Of a stretch of 64,000 nucleotides of DNA, positions 1-8,312 are shown one piece after another (the stretch's first letter is position 1; the number at the start of each line of letters is the position of its first letter). Below the pieces are notes generated by a model. It was not told the DNA's origin. It ran no database searches and saw nothing but the letters and a program-made list of their open reading frames with translations. Location: NCBI GenBank assembly GCA_030524175.1, contig JAUNHC010000023.1, forward strand, positions 19,954-83,953, in the 5' to 3' direction. The translations under genes were made by a program, and so were the position numbers. Source of the stretch: Eubacteriales bacterium. Its GTDB lineage: Bacteria > Bacillota > Clostridia > Lachnospirales > Lachnospiraceae.

Positions 1-814
1 TGCTGTTCATCTGCGGAAAAAAGATTCCTGTGATAACAGAATCCATGCTTTTCATTGTACCGCAGCCGGCCTTGTGTTTCAAATCATCAATCTGTCCAAG
101 ATAGTTTTGATCAAATGTTACTGTTCCATCCTCATGCTTATTAGACCACTTATCCAGTCTTTTCAACGAAGGGATGTCATTACGGGATGAAAAAACATCA
201 GTCATAAAATGATAAGTGAGAGTATTTGAAGCACTTCCCACAAGGTCATTCCCAACTGCCTGTGCCATTCCGATATAAGCGCAATATAAGTCGGGGCGTT
301 CGGCAGCGGCCCGTATGCCGATAAGCGTACCAAACGAATGCCCCATCAGGTAAACTCTGTCTTTACCAAATCTGTTGTTTAGATACTCTGTAACCGATAT
401 GGTATCATCGATCAACTGTCTGGTTGACAAGCTGCTGCCATCAAGATCACTGCTATAAGACAGACCAGAACCCCTGGCTTCCCACCAACAAACAGTAAAG
501 TGATTTTCTAAGTCCGTTGGATAAGTTTCATTCAGAAAGTATTCCGGCACACCCGGTCCGCCGTGTATAAACAGTAGGACTGGATTATTTGTATTTTTAC
601 CTCGAAGGAACATTCCCTGTTCAATACCGCCTATTTCCACTTTGATCTTTTCTGTAATACTGTTGGGAATGATAGTTCCGTTCTTGTCAGTAAAAGATTG
701 TATTTGCCCTTTGCTGATAATTATAAGATAGACAGGAGCGATAACCATAGCTGCTAAAATAAAAGTTGCTAAAGCCAAAAATAAATTCATCAGTTTTTTA
801 CCTTTCTTTTGCAT
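1..814 (-). CDS. Alpha/beta-fold hydrolase, S33/prolyl-aminopeptidase-like (partial, runs off left edge)
   Basis: Reads leftwards off the window, so the C-terminus is missing; about 271 residues are visible. The ATG at 814-812 follows a GAGGTG ribosome site. A lysine-rich start (MQKKGKK) and one hydrophobic segment at about residues 9-32 suggest a membrane anchor with the enzyme domain outside the cell. The oxyanion-hole motif HGGPG starts near residue 84 and the nucleophile elbow GHSFG has its serine near residue 160, the usual order and spacing for alpha/beta hydrolases of the prolyl aminopeptidase group. The catalytic Asp/His region is not in the window. Substrate cannot be told. It points away from the cassette genes and has its own regulated promoter. 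Confidence 0.85.
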   Translation of the reverse strand, partial: MQKKGKKLMNLFLALATFILAAMVIAPVYLIIISKGQIQSFTDKNGTIIPNSITEKIKVEIGGIEQGMFLRGKNTNNPVLLFIHGGPGVPEYFLNETYPTDLENHFTVCWWEARGSGLSYSSDLDGSSLSTRQLIDDTISVTEYLNNRFGKDRVYLMGHSFGTLIGIRAAAERPDLYCAYIGMAQAVGNDLVGSASNTLTYHFMTDVFSSRNDIPSLKRLDKWSNKHEDGTVTFDQNYLGQIDDLKHKAGCGTMKSMDSVITGIFFPQMNS

Positions 815-837
815 AAATAAACACCTCGACACTATAC

Positions 838-906
838 TGAACTTTAGTTCATTTTAATTATATGTTATCAAAGACGCACTGTCAATAAAAACTGAAATAC
901 AGTTCA
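838..906 (-). promoter_or_regulatory. Consensus promoter of the hydrolase flanked by two operator-like inverted repeats
   Basis: On the minus strand a perfect TTGACA (885-880) is separated by 17 bases from a perfect TATAAT (862-857). One inverted repeat, TGAACT-TT-AGTTCA (838-851), lies where transcription should start. A second, AACTG-N5-CAGTT (890-904), lies just upstream of the -35 box. Both contain the half-site AACTG/AACT. This arrangement is typical of repression by a dimeric TetR- or MarR-type regulator. No intact regulator gene is seen next to it, so the repressor identity is open. Confidence 0.7.
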
Positions 907-1428
907 CTTTTTAGAAAAGAAATATCCGAATAGGCAGGATAATTTCTATAATAGAGCAAGAACAATATATGTTATCACCAGTGAAGCTGCTAAAGATATT
1001 TTTGTGTTTAGAATGTATCTCAAAGAGAGGATTATATAGAAATTTTCGTAAACGAAAAAATTCCTCGTTCATTTGATCAATGATCAGCTCCAGAAGAAAA
1101 TACACGGTGGTATTATCCTGGATACGCCCATGTCTTAATTGAGTAAAAGGGTGACTGTAGGTATTCGCAATTAAAATGGCTCTTTAAAGAAGTACCAATG
1201 CTGGTAAATGACAGAACGATATGTTAGTATAGAAACAGAATAAAGAAACAGGGAGGAGTTTTCGATGGAATGAGGATAAATGCATAGCAAGGGCTATTGC
1301 ATACGGTGACAAAAATATCACTTACAATCCTGCTTGAAGAGTAATGTATTAGTATTAAGAAAAATGAAGTGTGCCCTATTTTATAGGTAAGGCGCAGAAC
1401 GACAAATGAAGCTTGTGAGGGAGAAAAA
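907..1428. other. Gene-poor stretch with degenerate cassette remnants
   Basis: No convincing gene. Two short open tails remain on the plus strand. One ends near 1140 and reads ...WYYPGYAHVLIE before a stop. The other ends near 1337 and reads ...ARAIAYGDKNITYNPA before a stop, after a GGAGGAG ribosome-like site at 1253 with an immediately closed ATG-GAA-TGA. They look like 3' ends of decayed genes. A 64-codon minus-strand frame (911-1105) has no ribosome site and was not accepted. Confidence 0.4.
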
Positions 1429-1902
1429 ATGTTTATCATTAAAAAGATTGTTGTTTTTTTAGTTGGCATTATTAGTATTTTGAGTTTGACGGCGTGTCAA
1501 AAGGCTAATACTGATCAATCAAATGCAGCAGATACTGAGAGAACTCAAAAAACTGTTCTTGAAATGGAAATGAATGCAAATTACAATAATTCAGATTTGT
1601 TTGAGAATGGACGCCTATTTTGTGTGACTGAGGATATAGAAACTTTAAACTTAGAGGTTTATTTTCAGATGGATGGTGAAAGTAGTCTTGTAGAAATAAA
1701 AGACAGAAATTCGGACGAGGTTTTGTGGAGCAATACATGGGATGAAAACGTCAGCGGTGATACCGTTACAGTTTCGCTCAATAATCTGCAAAAAGAGAAA
1801 GAGTATGTTGTACAGTTTACTGGAACGAAAATAAATTATGCTGATGTAAAAGTTACTTTTGAAAGTGAATTGGTTCAAGAGAAATCAAGACCCTCAAAAT
1901 AA
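1429..1902 (+). CDS. Predicted lipoprotein of unknown function
   Basis: 157 residues. The N-terminus MFIIKKI, a hydrophobic core and the lipobox LTAC (Cys near residue 23) show export and lipid anchoring on the outer face of the membrane. The mature part is a small beta-rich-looking domain with conserved-looking patches (EMEMNANYNNSD, VLWSNTWD, KEKEYVVQFTGTKI). It is clearly homologous to the lipoprotein at 57391-57825 inside the GC-rich element: LEMEMNANY/IQMEMTSNY, VLWSNTWDENV/VLWSDTWDGDV, VQFTGTKINYADV/IRFIGTKIEYAKV. The ribosome site GAGGGAG precedes the ATG. Function unknown. First intact gene of the rightward cassette row. Confidence 0.85.
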   Translation: MFIIKKIVVFLVGIISILSLTACQKANTDQSNAADTERTQKTVLEMEMNANYNNSDLFENGRLFCVTEDIETLNLEVYFQMDGESSLVEIKDRNSDEVLWSNTWDENVSGDTVTVSLNNLQKEKEYVVQFTGTKINYADVKVTFESELVQEKSRPSK

Positions 1903-1907
1903 ACTTC

Positions 1908-2047
1908 CGGCTTGCCGGACTGGATGGGACAGGTATCACAAGGCGGTAGAAATGCTTGAAAATAAAAGTGAGGACTTTAATGTTACGGATTGTTTCGAAA
2001 TTCTAAGGCACACTTATATTTTCCTGTTATTGAGAGAAAGTGAGTAA
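1908..2047 (+). pseudogene. C-terminal remnant, possibly of an NTN/choloylglycine-type hydrolase
   Basis: About 45 codons starting without a start codon right after the lipoprotein stop, reading WDRYHKAVEMLENKSEDFN then VTDCFEILRHTY. Patterns of this kind end linear-amide C-N hydrolases of the penicillin V acylase group, but that assignment is from memory of the family and weak. An ATG at 1859 gives the same frame only by running antiparallel to nothing and overlapping the lipoprotein, so it is not taken as a real start. Best read as the 3' end of a lost cassette gene. Confidence 0.35.
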
Positions 2048-2053
2048 AGTAAA

Positions 2054-2500
2054 ATGAAAAAAAGAAATTATATCCTACCTTTAGTACTTTTGCTAATATG
2101 GTTCTTTCTTGATATGACCGGCTTATATGTGGGAGATAACTGTTTGGTAGAGAGAGCGTACAAAGAAGATTCTTTATTCTTTATAATATATCTTGCCACA
2201 TTTATTCTGTTTCTTGTCAAAGAAAAAGTAGGAAAATGGACAACGTTGATATGGCTGTCTTTGTGGTTTGTTACGCAATTTTTAAATCATGAATGGTATA
2301 CCATATTTGATCATGGGTTTATGGGTACAACAGAAAGTAAAATACAATACTTTTCCAATACAATTAAATGGATTCATGTAGAAGGAAGATATGTGCTGGA
2401 TTTGTATCATGTTATTTTACATCTGTTGTTGCTCATAGCAATATGCTCTACTTGTGTATATATAATCAGAACCAGGAAAAAAATTAATCAGTTTGGATAA
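2054..2500 (+). CDS. Small integral membrane protein, unknown family
   Basis: 148 residues with four hydrophobic segments (about residues 5-25, 42-57, 65-80 and 115-138) and a basic C-terminal tail (RTRKKINQFG). No enzyme motif is visible. It begins seven bases after the upstream remnant, and no strong Shine-Dalgarno is seen beyond GAGAAAGTGAG at 2034-2044. Function unknown. Fits the pattern of one-gene accessory cassettes here. Confidence 0.7.
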   Translation: MKKRNYILPLVLLLIWFFLDMTGLYVGDNCLVERAYKEDSLFFIIYLATFILFLVKEKVGKWTTLIWLSLWFVTQFLNHEWYTIFDHGFMGTTESKIQYFSNTIKWIHVEGRYVLDLYHVILHLLLLIAICSTCVYIIRTRKKINQFG

Positions 2501-2553
2501 ATTCCGTTTTAGTCAGAGTAGTTGAGTTTCGAGTTGGAAGGGTGGATGCAGTG

Positions 2554-3159
2554 ATGAAAGAAATTATTGACTTTATCGAATCAAATGTGAATGGTAAAAC
2601 GCTGTTTACAAAGGAATTAGTTTATGAACTGGAGAATGGAACATTACAGGGAGTATACTCTGATCAGATATCTTTTTCTAATCTGAAGTATTCGCAAAGC
2701 GGATTTCAGTTGGATATGTTTATTGTGTCCAACGAGAAGATATGGGTTATTGGTCAGGATGGGCAGCGTGAGGAATTACGGAAAGATTTCAGCGCTGTAT
2801 CCTTGTTTCGTTATGAAATGGCAGAGCGAAAAAGCACAAATGATATTACAGGCTGTTTTCGCTTTATATCTGCTTCGGGGAAACATGTGGCAGCGGAGGC
2901 TGTCATAAGTGGTATTTATGATGTGCGTCTTGAACATGATGTGTTGAAGTTATCGGAAGATCAGGTTTTGTACCGTGATCAGCCTATACAAGGTGAAGGG
3001 TTCAAGCCTGTAGCATTTCAATCGCAGCATCGTTTTTATAATAAAGACGGAAAGCTGCACTATGAGTATGATGGCAGGTGTTTTGATGTAGATACAAAGA
3101 CGCTGCAGCGACGGGATAGCTCCGATACATTTCCTCCGTTTATCTCAATTGAAAAGTAA
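2554..3159 (+). CDS. Hypothetical soluble protein
   Basis: 201 residues from the ATG at 2554, which sits about ten bases after GGAAGGG (2536-2542). An in-frame GTG at 2542 lies inside the ribosome site and is unlikely. No signal peptide or membrane span. The composition is that of a folded cytoplasmic protein (alternating beta-like stretches, e.g. FQLDMFIVSNEKIWVIGQDG). I do not recognise the family. Intact and in line with the cassette genes on both sides. Confidence 0.7.
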   Translation: MKEIIDFIESNVNGKTLFTKELVYELENGTLQGVYSDQISFSNLKYSQSGFQLDMFIVSNEKIWVIGQDGQREELRKDFSAVSLFRYEMAERKSTNDITGCFRFISASGKHVAAEAVISGIYDVRLEHDVLKLSEDQVLYRDQPIQGEGFKPVAFQSQHRFYNKDGKLHYEYDGRCFDVDTKTLQRRDSSDTFPPFISIEK

Positions 3160-3200
3160 ATGTATAACGACATGTATTTGAATTTTGGAAGGATATAACG

Positions 3201-3365
3201 ATGAAGAAAGATGTTATTTTTTTATTGATAGCAGTAGTAGTATTATTGAGTTTTATTTTACCAAAACCGGCAGGTACAATAGTAGCTTTGGTAACTTTAA
3301 TTCCCGCAGCCATTTATCTCATTATAGATATATTTAGGAATGGCAATAAGTGGAGAAAGAATTAA
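3201..3365 (+). CDS. 54-residue two-span membrane protein
   Basis: ATG at 3201 follows TTTTGGAAGGATATAACG, a good ribosome site that also resembles the 3' half of the cassette leader (GAATTTTGGAAGG). The product has hydrophobic stretches at about residues 4-20 and 24-42 and a basic tail (RNGNKWRKN). Ends at TAA 3363-3365. No known family recognised. Followed by 180 bases holding only a 14-codon start fragment (MAEIKVNT... at about 3454) that looks like the front end of a lost gene. Confidence 0.65.
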   Translation: MKKDVIFLLIAVVVLLSFILPKPAGTIVALVTLIPAAIYLIIDIFRNGNKWRKN

Positions 3366-3546
3366 GATTCAGTGTATTGCATTGGAAATTTTCCGTTAGC
3401 ACAGATTCAGATAAACCCAATGGAGGGTCACATGCTCCAAAGAGGTGGATTATATGGCAGAGATCAAGGTAAATACAATTCAGAGTAAACACAATTAAAT
3501 TTTTACTTGTAAGATAGGGAAAACTGGAAGTTGCAGAGGTAATGGA

Positions 3547-4149
3547 ATGGATGCAAAGGTATTTTGGAATGTTATCGGACAATATAATGAGCAGACAAAT
3601 ATAATTCAAATTGGCTTATTTATATTTGTGATTTCAGCGATTATATTATCTTATACGCATAAAGTAAACTGGGCGGCGAAATTTGCATTAGGAGTTGCAA
3701 ATTTATTTATAGGTATTGTCTTCTTTGCATGGTATGGAATAGAGCCTATCCAAAAATATTTTGCCATGCCACTGTATTTATTGTGTGGAGCTTTGTTTTT
3801 ATTTGAAAGTTGGTATAACAGAAATGATGTGTTTAAGAAGCCTAATGTGTTACAAACAATATTATTGTTATTCTATTTATCATATCCGTTTGTTTCCTTA
3901 CTTTTAGGGAACTCTTTCCCACAAATGGTAACATATATCATGCCTTGTCCTATTGTCAGTTTAAGTATAGTTATTTATGCGTGCTACCAAAGGAAAAACA
4001 AATTGCTTCTTACTTTGTTAACCATATGGGGATTAACAGGTATAAAATCAGTGATTTTTAATGCTTATGAAGATATTATACTTTTGATCTGCGGTTTATA
4101 TGGCGTTGTCCTGTTTATGAATGAAATAAAGGTAACTCAAAAGAAATAA
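3547..4149 (+). CDS. DUF6064-like integral membrane protein
   Basis: 200 residues, six or so hydrophobic spans separated by short loops; begins MDAKVFWNVIGQYNEQTNII. The opening (FW-x-VIG-x-YNE) and the string of membrane spans resemble the DUF6064 family, an assignment from memory. The ribosome site is GCAGAGG, about four bases before the ATG. Function of the family is unknown. A GGAAAACTGGAAG segment upstream may be a decayed cassette leader. Confidence 0.65.
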   Translation: MDAKVFWNVIGQYNEQTNIIQIGLFIFVISAIILSYTHKVNWAAKFALGVANLFIGIVFFAWYGIEPIQKYFAMPLYLLCGALFLFESWYNRNDVFKKPNVLQTILLLFYLSYPFVSLLLGNSFPQMVTYIMPCPIVSLSIVIYACYQRKNKLLLTLLTIWGLTGIKSVIFNAYEDIILLICGLYGVVLFMNEIKVTQKK

Positions 4150-4259
4150 TCAAATTCCACATTTTTCGTGAATTTATGCCGATGGACGATATAGCGATAA
4201 AATTTGCGAAGTAAGTTTGGGTGAGTGGATTAACCCATTTAAGTTATGGGGATTTTTAT

Positions 4260-4286
4260 TTAATGCAACATGTGGTGTTGCATTAA
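4260..4286. other. Perfect 10-bp inverted repeat
   Basis: TTAATGCAAC-N7-GTTGCATTAA, ten paired bases with a seven-base loop, in the 200-base gap before the XRE regulator. T-rich sequence precedes it and A-rich sequence follows. It could be a terminator for transcription from the right, or an operator. Direction not certain. Confidence 0.5.
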
Positions 4287-4421
4287 AATGCAAAAAAGCA
4301 CACCTTGGTTGATGGTTTTGCGACGCTCCATATGCCATAATTAAAAATGAAACCCCACAGTGTACTGACTAAAACAAACAGGTCAGAACACCGGATTAAA
4401 ATGTATATGGAGATGAGAAAT

Positions 4422-5159
4422 ATGAGTTTAGGAACAAATATCAGTTATTTGAGAAAACAAAAAAAGTTAACACAAGAACAGCTTGCAGAAAAAATGAATG
4501 TTACCAGACAGACGGTTTCAAGATGGGAAACGGATGAAGTGGTTCCGGAACTGGCAAAGCTGGTTGATATGAGCTCAGTCTTTGCATGTAAATTAGATAT
4601 GCTTGTCAAAGAAGAACTTTCTGCACAAGGAGAGATATATTCAGACATAAAGATAAAAAGAGTGGCCTCATTTAAGATGGCAAGTTATGTTATTATTTCT
4701 CCGAATCCGGAAGATGACGTAAACGGATACATGGAAAGGTGGGCTGTAAACAGTGGGCTTAAGGCGGCTTGTCCGGATGCAAAGCTTATTGGATGGGATT
4801 TTCCTTTCGTATCTTTGGAACAGCAAAACAGGTTTGGAATGCGCGGATATGCGGCTGCTTATGTGATCCCGGAGAGATTTGAAACGGAATGTCCGGGAGT
4901 ACACTATTTAGAAAATATAGAAGCAGATTATGCGGTAATAACAATTACAGAGCCTTTTGTGCAGGCTTTTGAAAGAATTCCGGCTGCATATAAAATGATT
5001 ATGGAATACCTTCAGGCCAACAATTTTAAAGAGAAACAGCAGGATAATATTATTAGTTGTTTTGAGCATGTATATGAAAAAGATGAAGTGACGTTTATGG
5101 ATGTATATATTCATGTGGATGGCGTAACGAAAGCGGACGCATTTTCACAATTTATCTAG
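4422..5159 (+). CDS. XRE-family regulator with C-terminal effector-binding (GyrI/AraC_E_bind-like) domain
   Basis: 245 residues from the ATG at 4422, preceded by TATGGAGATGAG. An upstream in-frame ATG at 4347 has no ribosome site and would add an unrelated tail. Residues about 4-58 form a classic HTH_3 (YLRKQKKLTQEQLAEKM, VTRQTVSRWET). The rest looks like an effector-binding domain of the GyrI-like superfamily, with beta strands such as ADYAVITITEP and a closing VDVYIHV-type strand. Such proteins usually sense small molecules or bind partners; the target genes are unknown. It stands alone among the cassettes. Confidence 0.75.
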   Translation: MSLGTNISYLRKQKKLTQEQLAEKMNVTRQTVSRWETDEVVPELAKLVDMSSVFACKLDMLVKEELSAQGEIYSDIKIKRVASFKMASYVIISPNPEDDVNGYMERWAVNSGLKAACPDAKLIGWDFPFVSLEQQNRFGMRGYAAAYVIPERFETECPGVHYLENIEADYAVITITEPFVQAFERIPAAYKMIMEYLQANNFKEKQQDNIISCFEHVYEKDEVTFMDVYIHVDGVTKADAFSQFI

Positions 5160-5167
5160 CAAATCAG

Positions 5168-5566
5168 TTAATCGATTTCAACCTGTGCAATGAGTTTTTC
5201 GTCAGCGTTCTCAGTGATTTGAAGTATGTTTGAAGCTGAGCTTAGCAGATAATATATCCATTCTTCATTATAGTAGTTGATTTCCAAAAGTTTCTTTTTG
5301 AAATATGGCCAGTTAGCAAGGCGTGCAGTGAACCATTTTATATATGCAATTTTCTCATCAGCTGCATCAGGATATTCAAAACATTTATTGCATTCATTAT
5401 ACAGTTCGATTAGTCTGTCTAAGCTGCATAATCGTTCTGGTGGCTCCTGCTCAAATTGTTTAATGCTCTGATATATATTATTTACTGTCTGATAATGTTC
5501 ATCATCAATAAAATCAAACCCAATATTTAAAGTAGTATTTATTATCTGCCAGTAAGTAATTCTCCT
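5168..5566 (-). pseudogene. Orphan 3' gene fragment on the opposite strand
   Basis: An open stretch of about 132 codons on the minus strand, from just after a TAG (5569-5567) to a TAA at 5170-5168, with no start codon. The translation is protein-like and well spread in composition (e.g. IKWFTARLANWPYFKKKLLE and EEWIYYLLSSASNILQ), so it is probably the C-terminal part of a real, unrecognised gene. Nearly every other gene of the array reads the other way. Confidence 0.45.
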
Positions 5567-5935
5567 CTATAAAATTCAGATTCGAATACAGCCAGTTTAA
5601 AGAACATTTGCTGTATTTATCATCTGTTATATTGGTTTACCTGTTCGCATTGCTTCGGTGCAGTCGCAAACCCCGCTGCTGTCACATAAAATGCTTAGAT
5701 ACTGGAAACAGCCCAAAAAGAATACGAAAACATTCCGGCGGTGATTCTTGCAGAGAGGGTTATAATTTATTTCTAAGAATGAAGAAATATATTTGCCAGA
5801 AACACGATGCTGATGGTATACTGGTCATGTATACTTATTGTGTTGTACAAGATAACTTTGGGTGGTTGTATTTATATATATTATTTGGCAATGAAGACAA
5901 TAACTAAAGCCCAGTTTTTACGAGGAGGGCCAGGT
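5567..5935. other. Gap with decayed sequence
   Basis: No supported gene. A plus-strand frame of 99 codons (5608-5907) lacks a ribosome site and looks like chance plus a remnant ending in a hydrophobic stretch. The last 30 bases (5907-5935, CCCAGTTTTTACGAGGAGGGCC) resemble a shortened cassette leader and supply the ribosome site of the next gene. Confidence 0.4.
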
Positions 5936-6088
5936 ATGAAAAACAATAAAAATGAAAATTCAAATAATAATTTAGCGATAGGAATAAGTTTAGGACTGTT
6001 ATTTGGGGTGTTGTGGGATAATTTAGCATTAGGTTTGGCTTTGGGAGTTGCAATTGGTGCATTGACCAACACTTATAAAAAGAAATAG
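5936..6088 (+). CDS. 50-residue glycine-zipper-like membrane protein
   Basis: ATG 5936 with CGAGGAGGG eight bases before it. An Asn/Lys-rich head (MKNNKNENSNNN) is followed by a hydrophobic segment with spaced glycines (LAIGISLGLLFGVLWDNLAL then GLALGVAIGAL) and a basic tail. The G-x3-G spacing suggests helix packing in the membrane. Small proteins like this recur in clostridial accessory islands; no function is known to me. Confidence 0.65.
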   Translation: MKNNKNENSNNNLAIGISLGLLFGVLWDNLALGLALGVAIGALTNTYKKK

Positions 6089-6092
6089 TAAG

Positions 6093-6137
6093 ATTCCAGT
6101 TTACCAAAGAGGAAAATTTGAATTTGTAACTGGAATT
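6093..6137 (+). repeat. Cassette leader repeat, copy 1
   Basis: ATTCCAGTTTAC (6093-6104), then AGAGG, GAATTTG, and GTAACTGGAAT (6126-6136), which is nearly the reverse complement of the start. So this copy can fold on itself with one bulge. Lies between the 50-residue gene and the gene at 6170. Confidence 0.6.
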
Positions 6138-6169
6138 TTTTGTGTTTTGCGAAGGGAGAATATTGATTT

Positions 6170-6544
6170 ATGCTTTCAATATTAGCTGCAGTATTATTTG
6201 GAGTTATAGCAACTATGACAGTTCTTGTTGCTTGCGGTTTGCCTTTGGGCGAATTTACAATGGGTGGACAACATAAAATCTTACCTAAGAAATTTAGAGT
6301 TATGGCAGTCATCTCATTTGCTGTCCAAATTTTTGCAATGATAATTGTTTTGCAAGCCGGAGGTTTGATTTCCTTGTGGTTGTCTTTTAAGGTTACTAAA
6401 TATATTTGTTTCTTTTTTGCCGCTTACCTATCTTTGAATACTATTATGAACATGATTTCAAAAAGTAGGAAAGAAAAATATGTTATGACTCCGCTTTCAC
6501 TTATAGCCGGAATATGTTTTTGGATAACGGCATTTCAGATGTAG
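6170..6544 (+). CDS. Four-span membrane protein, unknown
   Basis: 124 residues with four hydrophobic segments (about residues 3-24, 42-62, 74-92 and 105-122). A charged loop after span 1 reads GEFTMGGQHKILPKKFR. The ribosome site GAAGGGAG precedes the ATG. Similar small membrane proteins are common in Firmicutes but I cannot name the family safely. Confidence 0.7.
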   Translation: MLSILAAVLFGVIATMTVLVACGLPLGEFTMGGQHKILPKKFRVMAVISFAVQIFAMIIVLQAGGLISLWLSFKVTKYICFFFAAYLSLNTIMNMISKSRKEKYVMTPLSLIAGICFWITAFQM

Positions 6545-6577
6545 TATGTAAAATGAGGATAATCTACAGTGCGTCAT

Positions 6578-6617
6578 ATTCCAGTTTATGGTAGAAAAAA
6601 TATAATTTGGAGAAAAA
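6578..6617 (+). repeat. Cassette leader repeat, copy 2
   Basis: ATTCCAGTTTATGG, A-rich spacer, then ATAATTTGGAGAAAAA directly before the GNAT start at 6618. The GGAG is the ribosome site. Confidence 0.65.
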
Positions 6618-6989
6618 ATGAAACTAACATATAGAAAAGCGATAAAAGATGATTCGGATTTACTGATTGAGATTTATAACGCTTCATTTTATGATGATTA
6701 TGTCCGGTACGGGGAATGTCCTGGTTATGGAAAAACAAAAGAAGAAATGGAATCTTCTCTTGAGGATTCTGCCGAATATATCTTGATTTATGATACGGTT
6801 CCTGTTGGGGTGATTTCTGTTTCCGAAGAGAAAAAAGGATACTATCATCTTGGCTGTCTGTGTGTTATACCTAAATATCAAGGAATGGGAATAGGCACGC
6901 AGGCATTTTAATATATGTTATCTGTTTGTCCTGACTGGAGACAGATTACACTGGTTACGCCTGCTGACAAAGAAAATTTGAAGCTTTAG
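6618..6989 (+). pseudogene. GNAT acetyltransferase, broken
   Basis: 97 codons read as a GNAT N-terminal two thirds: MKLTYRKAIKDDSDLLIEIY, then the acetyl-CoA loop region VIPKYQGMGIGTQAF, where the P-loop-like Q/R-x-x-G-x-G/A sits. It is cut by TAA at 6909-6911. The same frame continues as YMLSVCPDWRQITLVTPADKEN, which is what a GNAT strand 5/helix 4 should look like, so a CAA-to-TAA change is the simplest reading. A second stop and loss of the C-terminus follow. Probably inactive. Confidence 0.75.
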
Positions 6990-7019
6990 GGCTGAATAAA
7001 TTGAAAGGTAATTATTGTT

Positions 7020-7481
7020 ATGGAAAAGACGGAATTAAATTTTGTGTGTACCGGAATGAAAACGGGTAAAAAAATCCCGATTGAATATACTGGGCGAGGA
7101 CAAAACATATCGCCAGAGTTTATTATTAAAAATTTGTTGCCCAATGCCAAAACCTTAGCCATTACGTTGGAGGATTTGACACATCCAATAAAAAAATTCA
7201 CCCATTGGATTATTTGGAATATTCCTGCAACTGATAAAATCGAGAAAGGAATTCCAGCGGGTAAGATAGTGTTGGGAAATGCAGTTCAAGGGGTTGGATA
7301 TGGTTTCCATCAATATGCTGGGCCTAAACCTCCGAAAGGGAAAAAGCATATCTACCTCTTTACTATCTATGCTTTGGATTGTGAATTAAATTTAAGTGCT
7401 AATTCTATGAAAGGAACTTTTTTAAGAAGGGCAAAAGGTCATATTATTCAAAGCGGTAATGTAATAGGTGAATTTGAGTAG
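7020..7481 (+). CDS. YbhB/YbcL family (PEBP, Raf-kinase-inhibitor-like) protein
   Basis: 153 residues, the normal length for bacterial PEBP-like proteins. Family features in order: G-x-x-ISPEF near residue 30, the TLAITLED-x-x-HP segment (residues about 45-58), FTHWIIWNIPA near residue 65, and the GGYG-like GVGYGFHQYAGPKPPKGKKH at about 92-111 that forms the ligand-binding pocket with HIYLF. Intracellular, with no signal peptide. Family members bind phosphorylated or anionic ligands; the role in bacteria is unclear. AAAGG upstream is a modest ribosome site. Confidence 0.85.
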   Translation: MEKTELNFVCTGMKTGKKIPIEYTGRGQNISPEFIIKNLLPNAKTLAITLEDLTHPIKKFTHWIIWNIPATDKIEKGIPAGKIVLGNAVQGVGYGFHQYAGPKPPKGKKHIYLFTIYALDCELNLSANSMKGTFLRRAKGHIIQSGNVIGEFE

Positions 7482-7485
7482 CACA

Positions 7486-7557
7486 CCGACAGATGATTTT
7501 TGGGATGATAATATCGGAGGGAAAGAATTGCGGGAAGTCCGATATATCTACAAATAA
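7486..7557 (+). pseudogene. Duplicated tail of a GNAT gene
   Basis: About 72 bases nearly identical to the last 72 bases of the GNAT at 8360-8848 (8777-8848), with about four differences, including the shared ends ACCGACAGATGATTTTT and GTCCGATATATCTACAAATAA. It has no gene body in front of it. This is a leftover 3' end from a lost or recombined copy. Confidence 0.85.
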
Positions 7558-7574
7558 TTTGTTGGAGGAGATGT

Positions 7575-8297
7575 ATGAAAATATATAATGCAGGAAACAG
7601 AGTTATGAATACATATCTTTACCAGATTAATGATGGGTTTGTAATGATTGATACAGGCTATGAAAATAGTTATACAAAATGCACTTCGTCTATGAAACGA
7701 AAAGGAATTTCTTGGGCCAATATTAAATATATTTTTCTAACACATGCCCATGATGACCATGCCGGTTTTCTGAAAGAGGCATTGGATAAGCATCCCAATA
7801 TTACTTGTATTATAAGTGATAAGGCATTTTCAGTTTTGGCAAGAGGACAAAATTCCTTTGAGGGTGGCTGCAGTAGCAGGCTTGCACTGTTCTTTTGTCG
7901 CATTATGAAGTTATTGGGCAATGGAAAACATCTTTTTCCTGCAATAGATGAAACCTATAAAAAAAGATTTATAGAGATAACCAAAAATAATGTTTCTGGA
8001 ATTGAAAAATTATTATCTGGCAAAATATTATTCACACCAGGACATACAGCGGATTCTATTTCCTTAAAAGTGGAAAATCAGATATTTTGTGGAGATGCCG
8101 CAATGAAGGGTTTGCCGAGCTTACATAGGATAACGATATGGGTAGAGAATAAAAAAGAATTTGAAAATTCATGGGAAATATTGTTGGATGAAAATGTAGA
8201 TTATATTTACCCAGCACATGGACAACGATTTAAAAGTAATGATTTGTATAAGTTCAAAACTGAAATTAGTAAGCTTAAGTTATATCTTTTGAGGTGA
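7575..8297 (+). CDS. Metallo-beta-lactamase-fold hydrolase
   Basis: 240 residues, full length. The zinc ligands are clear: THAHDDH at residues about 56-62, a later TPGHT with its His near residue 157, FCGDA with its Asp near 174, and a final PAHGQR with its His near 215. The N-terminus MKIYNAGNRVMNTYLY and VMIDTGYE fit the fold. Family members hydrolyse thioesters, lactones or phosphoesters; the substrate here is unknown. GTTGGAGGAGATGT gives a strong ribosome site at 7560-7572. Intact cassette gene. Confidence 0.9.
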   Translation: MKIYNAGNRVMNTYLYQINDGFVMIDTGYENSYTKCTSSMKRKGISWANIKYIFLTHAHDDHAGFLKEALDKHPNITCIISDKAFSVLARGQNSFEGGCSSRLALFFCRIMKLLGNGKHLFPAIDETYKKRFIEITKNNVSGIEKLLSGKILFTPGHTADSISLKVENQIFCGDAAMKGLPSLHRITIWVENKKEFENSWEILLDENVDYIYPAHGQRFKSNDLYKFKTEISKLKLYLLR

Positions 8298-8312
8298 CAA
8301 CAATATCTTCAA

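Noticed and set aside
911-1105. 64-codon minus-strand frame next to the hydrolase promoter, as a possible regulator
   Set aside because: No ribosome site, no helix-turn-helix pattern and Phe/Ile-rich chance-like composition.
4347-4421. Upstream start of the XRE/GyrI-like regulator
   Set aside because: The extra 25 residues have no ribosome site and no match to the usual helix-turn-helix start.
5608-5907. 99-codon plus-strand frame
   Set aside because: No ribosome site; the first half is implausible (Cys/Arg/His-rich), and it overlaps the cassette leader before the next gene.
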